This document shows positions 1 to 6,291 of a stretch of 11,204 nt of DNA, piece after piece. How positions within the stretch are numbered: position 1 is the stretch's first letter; each line of letters starts with the position of its first letter. The position numbers and the translations under genes were made by a program. This DNA comes from Nitrospira sp. (GTDB taxonomy: Bacteria > Nitrospirota > Nitrospiria > Nitrospirales > Nitrospiraceae): positions 1 through 11,204 of the forward strand of contig JANYBU010000337.1 in the NCBI GenBank assembly GCA_025360665.1, written 5' to 3'. The notes under the pieces were generated by a model. It was not told where the DNA came from. It ran no database searches and saw nothing but the letters and a program-made list of their open reading frames with translations.

Positions 1-627
1 GCTGGCTTTCGTCAGACCCTGTCTGAAATCGGCATCGCCCTGACGGAATCCGACTACTACGCCAACTACCTGGGTTACGACGATCGAGGCTGCTTTATCG
101 CGGCACTCACCGCGCACCAGCGCCCCACTGACCCACCCGCCCTCGCGCCACTGATGCAACGGAAAGCGCATGCCTATCTGGAATCGATGAAAGATCATCT
201 GGTCATTTTCCCCGGGGTGCGCGAGTTCGTACGTGAGGCCGCCGCCGCCTACCCCTTGGCCATCGCGTCCGGCGCACTCCGCCATGAAATCGAGGTGATA
301 CTTGAACAGGCGGGGATCCGAAAAGAATTTCTTCACATCACCAGTGCAGAAGATGTGACCAGAGGAAAGCCCGATCCGCAACCCTATCTCCATGCCCTCA
401 ACGCCTTGAATCGACAACGCCGAGCGCAAACCATCGTCGCCGGGTCCTGCTTGGTGATTGAGGATTCGATCCCGGGTATCCGCAGCGCAAAAACCGCCGG
501 CATGAAAGTGCTCGCCGTGGCGAATACCCATACGATCCAAGATCTGCATGAAGCCCATGCGGTCACCCAAAGCCTTTCACAGATTCGCCTCAGCGAACTC
601 CGCGAACGTTTGTGGCCGGCTGCTTAA
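1..627 (+). CDS. HAD-superfamily hydrolase (phosphatase / beta-phosphoglucomutase-like), 5' truncated by window edge
   Basis: The reading frame is open from base 1 and ends at TAA 625-627. The first in-frame ATG (154) lies inside the conserved cap region, so the true start is outside the window. HAD hydrolases transfer a phosphoryl group through an aspartyl intermediate in the cytoplasm. The nucleophile motif I (DxDGT) is missing because it lies upstream. Visible are the cap domain, motif II serine in AIASGA, motif III lysine in RGKPDP and motif IV acidic pair in VIEDSIPGI. This set is typical of the PGM-like/CbbY/Gph subgroup, whose substrates are sugar phosphates or phosphoglycolate. The substrate cannot be assigned here. 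The next gene begins 12 bp downstream on the same strand, so it is probably the first or an early gene of the operon leading to hpnE. Confidence 0.9.
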   Translation, partial: AGFRQTLSEIGIALTESDYYANYLGYDDRGCFIAALTAHQRPTDPPALAPLMQRKAHAYLESMKDHLVIFPGVREFVREAAAAYPLAIASGALRHEIEVILEQAGIRKEFLHITSAEDVTRGKPDPQPYLHALNALNRQRRAQTIVAGSCLVIEDSIPGIRSAKTAGMKVLAVANTHTIQDLHEAHAVTQSLSQIRLSELRERLWPAA

Positions 628-639
628 GAACCGAGTGGT

Positions 640-1575
640 ATGAGAATCTGCTCTCTGCTTCCCAGTGCCACTGAAGTGATTGCCTTGCTCGGGCTGAGCG
701 ATGAGTTGGTCGGAATCAGTCACGAGTGCGACTATCCGCCATCGATCAGGAGCGTGCCCATCATGGTTGAACCGATGATTCCTCCTCATGGACTGGCCAG
801 CGCTGACATCGACAGACAAGTTAGTCAGCTTGTGGCGGCGGGACAACGGCTCTATCGGCTGAAAGACCATCTGTTGGGGCAGGTGCAACCCGATCTGATC
901 TTGTCCCAGGACCTCTGTCATGTCTGTGCCGTCACGCCGGACCAACTGCATGACGCCCTTTGCTCCCTCCCTCACCAACCGGCTGTCCTCACATTGAACC
1001 CTCGTACAGTCCATGATGTGATCGACGATGTCATACGGATCGGCGACGCCGCTGGTCGGTCGGCGGAGGGCCATCGTCTCGCCGCGCACTTGCGTGACCG
1101 ACGCGAGTCCGTTCGCACTCGCGTCCAGGGCATCTCGCAGCGCCCCCGCGTGGCCTGCATCGAATGGCTCTCTCCACTCTACGCCGCAGGTCATTGGGTT
1201 CCTGAGATGATCCAGCTCGCCGGCGGTCAGGATGTCCTCGCACAGCCTGGCAGCCCCTCGCGGGTTGTGACGTGGGACGAGGTCCTGGCCGCGGCTCCGG
1301 ACGTCCTCATCGTGATGCCCTGCGGTTTTTCCGTTGAACGGACGCACACAGAGCTGTTCCAGCTGATGCAGCAACCGGGTCAATGGCGCCTATCCTCTGA
1401 CCTGGCGCAGCGCACATTCCTGGTCGATGCCTCCTCCTATTTCAGCCGGCCAGGCCCTCGCCTGATTGACGGAGTTGAACTCTTAGCGGCCATCCTACAC
1501 CCGTCAGACCACGACCACATTCACGAATCCATGGCCTGCCGCCTTGGACCACTGCCGATTCACCAGCACCCATGA
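640..1575 (+). CDS. BtuF-like cobalamin-binding / helical-backbone metal-receptor family protein without signal peptide
   Basis: A 311-aa protein of the periplasmic-binding-protein type III fold (COG0614, BtuF/FecB-like). Family hallmarks are the N-terminal SLLPSATEVIALLGL and SHECDYPP segments, DLILSQDLCHVC, WVPEMIQLAGG and the C-terminal lobe TWDEVLAAAPDVLIVMPCG. These match proteins usually annotated as cobalamin-binding protein. Unlike true BtuF, the chain starts directly with the first beta strand (MRICSLLPSATE) and has no signal peptide or lipobox, so it is predicted to be cytoplasmic. No BtuC or BtuD transporter gene is nearby. The start at 640 follows the previous stop by 12 bp and has only a weak GAG-type ribosome site. 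Its stop overlaps the hpnD start (ATGA). Actual binding of cobalamin is inferred from family naming only. A corrinoid or other metal-ligand role is equally possible. Confidence 0.85.
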   Translation: MRICSLLPSATEVIALLGLSDELVGISHECDYPPSIRSVPIMVEPMIPPHGLASADIDRQVSQLVAAGQRLYRLKDHLLGQVQPDLILSQDLCHVCAVTPDQLHDALCSLPHQPAVLTLNPRTVHDVIDDVIRIGDAAGRSAEGHRLAAHLRDRRESVRTRVQGISQRPRVACIEWLSPLYAAGHWVPEMIQLAGGQDVLAQPGSPSRVVTWDEVLAAAPDVLIVMPCGFSVERTHTELFQLMQQPGQWRLSSDLAQRTFLVDASSYFSRPGPRLIDGVELLAAILHPSDHDHIHESMACRLGPLPIHQHP

Positions 1576-2441
1576 CTTCACGCTCCGTCACTGACGCGCA
1601 AGCCTACTGCACGGCTCTCACCAAGAAGAGCGGGAGCAATTTCTATTATTCTTTCCTCTTCCTCCCAAGAAAACGACGCGCTGCCATGTACACGGTCTAT
1701 GCCTTCTGTAAAGAAGTCGACAATGCGGTCGATGAACCCCCGGCAGGAAGCAACCCCCAGGAGGAACTGCACCGGTGGCAGACCGAGCTTGACGCGGCCT
1801 ACCGCGGCACGCCAACCTTCCCGGTGACCATCAGTCTGGCCAACCATGTGAGGCAACTGTCTATCCCACAGGCCTATTTCGATGAGCTGATTAAAGGGGT
1901 CGAAATGGATCTCGCGGCATCACGGTACGCCTCGTTTCAAGACCTCTCGCTCTACTGCTATCGTGTTGCGTCGGTCGTGGGACTGATCTGCCTCCATATC
2001 TTCGGACCGACATCGCCACGAGCACAAGACTACGCCGTCGATCTCGGGATGGCGTTCCAACTGACGAACATTCTGCGGGACATCGGAACAGACGCAGCCC
2101 AAGGTCGCATCTATCTGCCGCAAGACGATCTCATGAAATTCGGCTGCACCGATCAGGCCATCCTCCAGCGGCAAGAGAGCACGGAGCTCCACACGTTACT
2201 CCATTTCGAAGCCGCGAGGGCCCATGAGTACTATGCAAAAGCACAGGCCGCATTCGAGGCCCTACCGGCACGCGACCGGCAGGCGCTGACTGTTTCTGAA
2301 ATCATGCGCGCTGTGTATTTCCGTATTCTGCAAAAGATCGAGGAGCCGGGACATCAGATATTCGGCCCTCGGGCCCGGCTCGCTACAAGCCGTCGACTAG
2401 CCGTGGCCGCCGGAGTCTGGCTCCGCTCCCGATTCTCGTGA
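1572..2441 (+). CDS. hpnD: Presqualene diphosphate synthase HpnD (squalene/phytoene synthase family)
   Basis: A 289-aa trans-isoprenyl diphosphate synthase of the squalene/phytoene synthase family. HpnD condenses two farnesyl diphosphates to presqualene diphosphate, the first step of the HpnD-HpnC-HpnE route to squalene for hopanoids. Both Mg-diphosphate-binding acidic motifs are present: FCKEVDNAVDE at residues 45-55 (Asp50 and Asp54) and QLTNILRDIGTDA at 163-175 (Asp170 and Asp174), followed by QGRIYLPQDDL. The segments LIKGVEMDL (107-115) and YCYRVASVVG (128-137) are also typical. Length is normal for the family. The ATG overlaps the stop of the preceding gene by 4 bp and hpnE overlaps its own stop, so it is probably translationally coupled. 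A phytoene synthase is the alternative, but the immediately adjacent hpnE favours HpnD. Confidence 0.92.
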   Translation: MTSRSVTDAQAYCTALTKKSGSNFYYSFLFLPRKRRAAMYTVYAFCKEVDNAVDEPPAGSNPQEELHRWQTELDAAYRGTPTFPVTISLANHVRQLSIPQAYFDELIKGVEMDLAASRYASFQDLSLYCYRVASVVGLICLHIFGPTSPRAQDYAVDLGMAFQLTNILRDIGTDAAQGRIYLPQDDLMKFGCTDQAILQRQESTELHTLLHFEAARAHEYYAKAQAAFEALPARDRQALTVSEIMRAVYFRILQKIEEPGHQIFGPRARLATSRRLAVAAGVWLRSRFS

Positions 2442-3772
2442 CGTCCACCACCACTCAGTCCGTCGTGATTCTCGGTGGAGGCCCGGCCGGTCTCACCGCC
2501 GCCTACCACCTCACCCGTCACGGCTATCGAATCACGATCATCGATCGGCACCCCCTGCTTGGAGGCCCCCGCACCAGCGAAGACCTTTGTGACGCCCCCA
2601 AGCCCTTCATCATCCTCGGCTGCCATCACGCGACACAAGCCTTACTGCACTCGCTGCATCCCGATCCACAGCAGCCGGCAGAAATTGCAATCCCACTAGA
2701 ATTCCATCTCCATGACGACTCCCTCGTGCATTACCCGCGCACCTGCTTCCCCGCTCCTCTTCATACGTGGGTGAATCTCCTGAGATTTGCCGCCATCCCC
2801 TGGAAGGAACGATGGCGATTAGCATCATGGGTGGAACAGCTGTGGGAAGGCGATGAACGGCTGCCCACCGATCTGGAGCAACGCACCGCCGATGAGTGGC
2901 TTGCTTCAATCGGCCAAAGCGCGCAGACGCGCCGTGTCGTCTGGAACCCTCTCGCACGATGGCTGACAGGCAATGACCTGTCCACGATGTCCGCCGATGC
3001 CTTAGTCACATCGATGAGGCCATTGTTCCTGAGGACTCGTTCAGATAGCCGCATTTCGGTTGTTCAGGACTCGCTTCAGACCTGCTTCGTACAACCGATC
3101 ACCGAAACACTGACCCAGGTCGGCGCCACCATTTTGCGCAATACTGAAGCCACACAGCTCCGTTATGAACAAGATCGCATCTCGGGCGTCCTGCTGCGGG
3201 ATGGTTCCCTGCTGCAAGCCGATTGGTATGTGACAGCCCTGCCCCTTCAACAGCTCACGCCCTTACTTCCAGAGCGATGGCTAACCCGCTACGCCTATTT
3301 TCAACAACTCACGGAATTGCTATCGGTCGACAGTACAATCCTCCACGTGCATGCCGAGCAACCCTGTGCCACCCCTCGCCTCGTCCTGCTGAATGACACT
3401 TCATTTCACTCGGTACTCGCCACTGCGGCAACGCCTGATCGCACCAGCTTCTTTCTCATCACGACCGACAGTCAGTTCGCGCAGGCTCGACCGGACTCAC
3501 ATCTTGATAAAGCTATCTCTGACCTGCTCAGATCGTTGGGGCTCCTCATGCCTGAAAGCAGGATCGCATCGACCCGCAGCCGGACAATTCCAGGCGCCAT
3601 CCTCTCACTCAGGCCCGGGACAAAACTACATCGACCCATCCAACGCAGTCCGATTGCCAACTTGCTCGTAGCAGGAGCCTGGACCGATACAGGATGGCCG
3701 CCCAACCTCGAAAGCGCCATCGTCAGTGGCAACCGCTGCACCGATGCGATAGCCTCCGATAGGTCAGCTTGA
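2438..3772 (+). CDS. hpnE: Hydroxysqualene dehydroxylase HpnE (FAD-dependent amine-oxidase-like)
   Basis: A 444-aa flavoprotein. HpnE reduces hydroxysqualene to squalene, the last step before squalene-hopene cyclase. The N-terminal Rossmann fold binds FAD: VVILGGGPAGLTAAYHL at residues 9-25 gives GxGxxG, and Asp35 at the end of beta-2 fits the ribose contact. The C-terminal FAD segment reads VAGAWTDTGWPPNLESAIVSG, a strong family signature. The middle carries LRFAAIPWKERWRLASW and WNPLARWL, typical of HpnE rather than of phytoene desaturases. The start is GTG at 2438, overlapping the hpnD TGA (GTGA). There is no Shine-Dalgarno sequence, so coupling to hpnD is likely. Little follows downstream: TGA at 3770-3772, no obvious terminator, then a repeat-rich region. 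HpnC is not seen in the window. Confidence 0.88.
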   Translation: MTSTTTQSVVILGGGPAGLTAAYHLTRHGYRITIIDRHPLLGGPRTSEDLCDAPKPFIILGCHHATQALLHSLHPDPQQPAEIAIPLEFHLHDDSLVHYPRTCFPAPLHTWVNLLRFAAIPWKERWRLASWVEQLWEGDERLPTDLEQRTADEWLASIGQSAQTRRVVWNPLARWLTGNDLSTMSADALVTSMRPLFLRTRSDSRISVVQDSLQTCFVQPITETLTQVGATILRNTEATQLRYEQDRISGVLLRDGSLLQADWYVTALPLQQLTPLLPERWLTRYAYFQQLTELLSVDSTILHVHAEQPCATPRLVLLNDTSFHSVLATAATPDRTSFFLITTDSQFAQARPDSHLDKAISDLLRSLGLLMPESRIASTRSRTIPGAILSLRPGTKLHRPIQRSPIANLLVAGAWTDTGWPPNLESAIVSGNRCTDAIASDRSA

Positions 3773-3787
3773 CAATGACCCGATCCG

Positions 3788-4396
3788 ATGGTGAGTCATA
3801 TCGATATGAACACGCCGTCCGTGAGAAACGCTCTGCTGAGAGCACTAGCAGCCCGCAGAAAAGCTATGTTGGCGCGCGAGAATTTCGATGGTGTCCACGT
3901 GTGGCACAACAGAAAAACACTCCCGCAGGATGCTCAAAAAGGCCTCCCAGCAAGGCCGCAGCCGAAGAACAGGCCGCAGGCGTACTCTCTGGGGTACGTT
4001 GAGGACCTGTTCAAGGCGAGAACAAAGCTGGAGGGCTTTTTCAGCATTCTGCTCGTGCTCGTACTCGCCGGATGCGCTTCTACTCCCTATGCGCGTGGAG
4101 GCAATCCGCAAGGACTCAGTCACCGAGATGTAGAGCGGAATTATTATATGGAGTGTGAGTACAAAGCGAGATTGGCAAACGAACAGCACTTCTACAGCCA
4201 GGGCTCTCCATTTCCTTTCAGCGGAGGCCCCCAAAGCCCAGTTGACCACGCCCGGGCACTGCATGGAATATCAAGCATCAACACGATGCGGGATACCTGT
4301 TTGGTTGCACGGGATATAGAGTGGAGTAATCAGGATGCTGAAAAAGGCCTCCCGCTTCGTTCTCGCATCGTTCAGACCCTCAACGTACCGATCTAA
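3788..4396 (+). CDS. Small lipoprotein reading frame remodelled by repeats; native gene probably frameshifted
   Basis: A 202-aa open frame of mixed origin. Its recognisable core is a lipobox (LVLVLAGC, Cys96, TGC at 4073-4075) and a mature part with YYMECEY and a second Cys in MRDTCLVAR (Cys171), resembling short outer-membrane lipoproteins of unknown function. Residues about 47-88 are translated from repeat copy 1 (3926-4051, 126 bp, exactly 42 codons). Removing it in silico leaves NRKTLP joined to LVLVLAGC, a normal short signal peptide that could start at GTG 3896-3898. The C-terminal part after residue 181 is translated from repeat copy 2. One extra G in the GGG run at 4311-4313 would give RGYRVE and a stop at TAA 4327-4329, just before copy 2, so a one-base deletion is likely. 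No convincing ribosome site precedes ATG 3788 or ATG 3806. The frame may be a pseudogene. Confidence 0.5.
   Translation: MVSHIDMNTPSVRNALLRALAARRKAMLARENFDGVHVWHNRKTLPQDAQKGLPARPQPKNRPQAYSLGYVEDLFKARTKLEGFFSILLVLVLAGCASTPYARGGNPQGLSHRDVERNYYMECEYKARLANEQHFYSQGSPFPFSGGPQSPVDHARALHGISSINTMRDTCLVARDIEWSNQDAEKGLPLRSRIVQTLNVPI
3926..4051 (+). repeat. MITE/REP-like palindromic repeat, copy 1 (126 bp)
   Basis: The element starts CAGGATGCTCAAAAAGGCCT and ends GGGCTTTTTCAGCATTCTG. The two ends are imperfect inverted repeats of roughly 22-25 bp (CAGRATGCTSAAAAAGSCCTCC). The interior contains GTACTCTCTGGGGTAC, itself a short inverted repeat. It encodes no protein of its own but is open in the frame of the lipoprotein, and its length is a multiple of three. 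No clear target-site duplication is visible. Similar sequences occur between genes in Nitrospira as far as I recall. Non-autonomous mobility (MITE or RAYT-type) is inferred, not shown. Confidence 0.75.
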
Positions 4397-4524
4397 GCCT
4401 ACTGGAGGCAAAGTAACTATCCGCTCGCATGTGATCGAAGCGAGCGGTTCAAGCGAAGCTTGGTATGTACCTCCTCGGCCCTTCACTTGCTGCGGCCTTG
4501 CCGAAAGACTTTTTGATCATCCTG
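4331..4524 (-). repeat. Palindromic repeat, copy 2, inverted relative to copy 1 and diverged (about 194 bp)
   Basis: The left arm (CAGGATGCTGAAAAAGGCCT, then GTTCTCGC and CCTCAACGTACC) aligns with the reverse complement of copy 1. The right arm (GCTGCGGCCTTGC, then ACTTTTTGATCATCCTG) aligns with the reverse complement of the other end of copy 1. Between the arms the copy has about 70 bp of extra sequence containing a perfect hairpin at 4421-4447. It fills almost the whole gap between the apparent native stop of the lipoprotein (4329) and the stop of the convergent minus-strand gene (4534). It may therefore act as a bidirectional terminator. Confidence 0.65.
4421..4447. other. Perfect 8-bp hairpin inside repeat copy 2
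   Basis: CCGCTCGC (4421-4428) and GCGAGCGG (4440-4447) are exact reverse complements separated by an 11-nt loop. They are framed further out by GGAGG (4404-4408) and CCTCC (4470-4474). No U-rich tract follows directly on either strand, so an intrinsic terminator of the classical kind is not supported by this stem alone. Confidence 0.6.
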
Positions 4525-4533
4525 AAGAATACT

Positions 4534-5190
4534 TCACCTACTCGCCTTTTGCAGATAACACTGATCTTCAAACCGCTCGCCACGTAGGTATTTCGCGATC
4601 ACGGTCCATTCAGCACGCCCATCCGTCAGACTGACGTACGCACTCCCGTCCAGCATGAAAGGCTGGACTGTAAAGACTCCGGTCAATGGCGTCCGACTCA
4701 CGCCTGTTTCCTCTGCAGGAAGTTGCGTCAAGGGATAGGCCCCGCCCGTCCGCTCGAACTTCTCAGGCGTCGCCAGCAGAGGCGACAGGTCCTGCCAATT
4801 GGCTTGCTCAAGGACAGCGCTATCGGCAGGAAACATATAGAAACTGTCGCTCGGACTCCCCTTCATACAGAACGTTGTCTTGACCACCAAATCCGGCTGC
4901 CCATCGTTATCCAAATCAAACATCGCCCGATTGAGACTTGAACAGTGGCTCGTCTTTGGCCCTTGCCCCCTCAACTCGACCGGCTTCCAGATAATCTGCC
5001 GAAAGATCTCGTGCTGGAATCGTAGCCGCCCGCGATCGTCCACATCCTCACGAAACGCTTCCAGCACCCTTGCGCAGAGCTTGTTATCCCTGCCCGCGAC
5101 AAGCTGATACCCTCGCTCACCAGCCCAAGCTAAGCCGACGCTAACCATGAAGACGAGGAAGACAAACACGAGCTGTTTCATAAATTTCAT
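4534..5190 (-). CDS. Exported protein of unknown function with a calcium-loop-like motif
   Basis: A 218-aa protein reading from ATG 5190 to TGA 4534. The longer frame from 5265 is rejected because ATG 5190 has an AGGAGG site 5 nt upstream and begins a clean signal peptide (MKFMKQLVFVFLVFMVSVGL followed by AWA, cleavage before Gly24). The mature protein is predicted to be periplasmic or secreted. It has DLDNDGQPD at residues 92-100, a DxDxDGxxD loop of the kind found in VCBS/FG-GAP and EF-hand-like calcium sites, followed by LVVKTTFCMKG. Four cysteines remain after processing (39, 83, 108, 211), enough for two disulfides. I do not recognise the family. It is transcribed divergently from the uracil-DNA glycosylase and convergently with the lipoprotein frame; repeat copy 2 ends 10 bp beyond its stop. 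Confidence 0.85.
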   Translation of the reverse strand: MKFMKQLVFVFLVFMVSVGLAWAGERGYQLVAGRDNKLCARVLEAFREDVDDRGRLRFQHEIFRQIIWKPVELRGQGPKTSHCSSLNRAMFDLDNDGQPDLVVKTTFCMKGSPSDSFYMFPADSAVLEQANWQDLSPLLATPEKFERTGGAYPLTQLPAEETGVSRTPLTGVFTVQPFMLDGSAYVSLTDGRAEWTVIAKYLRGERFEDQCYLQKASR

Positions 5191-5195
5191 GGTTC

Positions 5196-5201
5196 CCTCC
5201 T
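5196..5201 (-). promoter_or_regulatory. Ribosome binding site AGGAGG that fixes the start at 5190
   Basis: On the minus strand the sequence reads AGGAGGGAACCATG, giving an ideal Shine-Dalgarno site 5 nt before ATG 5190. The upstream in-frame ATG candidates lack such a site and would bury the signal peptide. Confidence 0.85.
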
Positions 5202-5258
5202 CTGACTCCACCCACACTTGGCAATGCGTGCAACCAGTTTTCCCACGTTTCGCCTCCA

Positions 5259-5287
5259 TTGACAAGAAAAGTCGGCCCGCCTAAAAT
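5259..5287 (+). promoter_or_regulatory. Sigma-70-type promoter of the uracil-DNA glycosylase gene
   Basis: TTGACA (5259-5264) matches the -35 consensus exactly. TAAAAT (5282-5287) is a near-consensus -10 box after an optimal 17-bp spacer. Transcription should begin near 5294, about 28 nt before ATG 5322. This rules out the TTG at 5259 as a translation start. Confidence 0.75.
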
Positions 5288-5321
5288 CCGTTCAACTTTT
5301 CAACTGCTTCACTTCACCATC

Positions 5322-5966
5322 ATGTCCCTCGTCGAACTCAGCAAGTCTCTGCATAACTGCCAGCGCTGCAAGCTGGCCAAGCTGGGCCGAACCCAGGTGG
5401 TGTTTGGTGTGGGGAATCCGCACGCAAGCGTGATGTTCGTCGGGGAGGCGCCTGGGTTCAACGAAGACCAGCAGGGAGAGCCGTTTGTCGGAGCTGCAGG
5501 AAAGCTTTTAAACGATCTTCTGCAATCAGCTGGATTGTCACGCAGTGATATCTATATCGCGAACGTGATCAAATGCCGCCCCCCGAACAACCGCGACCCG
5601 GAACCGGATGAAGTCGAAACGTGCAAACCGTTTCTGATGCAACAGATCGCGATGATCCACCCGAAACTCGTCTGCACGTTAGGAAATTGGGCGACGCAAA
5701 CGTTGCTGGAACGGAAGGTGGGCATTACAAAGGTTCGTGGCCAGGCCTTCTACTTGAAAGACTTTGTCCTCTTCCCCTTGCTGCACCCCGCCGCAGCCTT
5801 GCACCAAGGCAGCATGCTCGAACCACTCAAGGAAGACTTCAAGAAGTTGAGAGAATTTCTGGATCGGAATACCAAACCAATCGAACCCACCGCTGCTCCA
5901 GCAACTGCCCCCACACTCAACATCGAACCGCCGCAACCTACCCAGATGGATCTGTTCGGGTCATAA
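5322..5966 (+). CDS. Family 4 (Fe-S) uracil-DNA glycosylase with C-terminal clamp-binding-like tail
   Basis: A 214-aa protein that removes uracil from DNA, starting base-excision repair. Family 4 enzymes carry a 4Fe-4S cluster. The expected ligands are Cys13-x2-Cys16 (CQRC) and Cys85-x15-Cys101. The catalytic and uracil-binding motifs are GEAPGFNEDQQGEPFVG (41-57) and HPAA (155-158); the spacing KCRPPNNRDPEPDE is typical of the family. The ATG at 5322 is chosen because the upstream TTG overlaps the -35 box of a good promoter and because family members start close to the first Cys pair. After the catalytic domain (to about residue 183) comes a Pro/Thr/Ala-rich tail ending in QMDLFGS, which fits the bacterial sliding-clamp motif QL(S/D)LF. 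The gene appears monocistronic. Confidence 0.93.
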   Translation: MSLVELSKSLHNCQRCKLAKLGRTQVVFGVGNPHASVMFVGEAPGFNEDQQGEPFVGAAGKLLNDLLQSAGLSRSDIYIANVIKCRPPNNRDPEPDEVETCKPFLMQQIAMIHPKLVCTLGNWATQTLLERKVGITKVRGQAFYLKDFVLFPLLHPAAALHQGSMLEPLKEDFKKLREFLDRNTKPIEPTAAPATAPTLNIEPPQPTQMDLFGS

Positions 5967-6027
5967 CTCGCACGTTTCTCACCCTTCGATTCAGCTCAGA
6001 GCAATCGGATTTACTTCTCGCTCAGGA

Positions 6028-6044
6028 TGTGATTACAGTGTGAT
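6028..6044 (+). promoter_or_regulatory. Two direct TGTGAT hexamers one helical turn apart upstream of the antitoxin
   Basis: TGTGAT occurs at 6028-6033 and 6039-6044, 11 bp start to start, seven bases before the GGAG ribosome site of the MazE-like gene. AbrB/MazE proteins often autoregulate from such positions, so this is a possible operator. The match is short and could be chance. Confidence 0.25.
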
Positions 6045-6060
6045 CTCATAGGAGATGCAC

Positions 6061-6291
6061 ATGAAAGCGCACATCGTTCGAATCGGCAATTCCCGTGGTA
6101 TCCGCCTTCCGAAGACATTACTTCAGGAAGCCCAGCTTGAGGATGAAGTCGAACTTCAGGCCGAGCCTGGCCGTATCCTGATTTCCAAAACGGCCAAACC
6201 GCGGGCCGGTTGGGGCGAAGCCGCCCGGCGCATGCGGGAACGGGACGAAGATCGTCTCATCGATTCATCCGGCACCAACCCATTTCAATAG
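6061..6291 (+). CDS. MazE/AbrB-type antitoxin-like DNA-binding protein, orphan with short tail
   Basis: A 76-aa protein with the swapped-hairpin AbrB/MazE fold: HIVRIGNSRGIRLPKTLL (residues 4-21) is the DNA-binding signature and VELQAEPGRILIS the second strand pair. Such proteins form dimers, bind their own promoter and neutralise a MazF-like RNase through the C-terminal tail. ATG 6061 is preferred over ATG 6055, because GGAG at 6051-6054 lies 6 nt before the former and touches the latter. The C-terminal part GWGEAARRMRERDEDRLID is family-like, but the chain stops at TNPFQ, without the acidic and tryptophan-rich end (DxxEWxW type) that many relatives carry. No MazF-like reading frame follows within 400 bp. 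It is either a stand-alone regulator or a remnant of a toxin-antitoxin pair. Confidence 0.8.
   Translation: MKAHIVRIGNSRGIRLPKTLLQEAQLEDEVELQAEPGRILISKTAKPRAGWGEAARRMRERDEDRLIDSSGTNPFQ

Noticed and set aside
577..1383. Minus-strand open frame of 268 codons
   Set aside because: It lies antisense to the well-supported BtuF-like gene, its product shows no family features, and it is a common by-product of GC-rich codon use.
3797..3808. Perfect palindrome CATATCGATATG
   Set aside because: A single 12-bp palindrome with no neighbouring site or promoter; not enough to call an operator.
3769..4002. Plus-strand frame of 77 codons after hpnE
   Set aside because: It runs into the repeat, has no domain or ribosome site and overlaps the lipoprotein frame.
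3845..4264. Minus-strand open frame of 139 codons
   Set aside because: Much of it is the reverse reading of repeat copy 1 and the lipoprotein core; similar translated repeats produce spurious hypothetical proteins.
5190..5265. N-terminal extension of the exported protein (start at 5265)
   Set aside because: It would place 25 polar residues before a clear signal peptide, while ATG 5190 has an ideal ribosome site. The extension also overlaps the opposing promoter.
5259..5321. TTG start of the uracil-DNA glycosylase
   Set aside because: The TTG is part of the -35 box TTGACA and would not be transcribed from that promoter.
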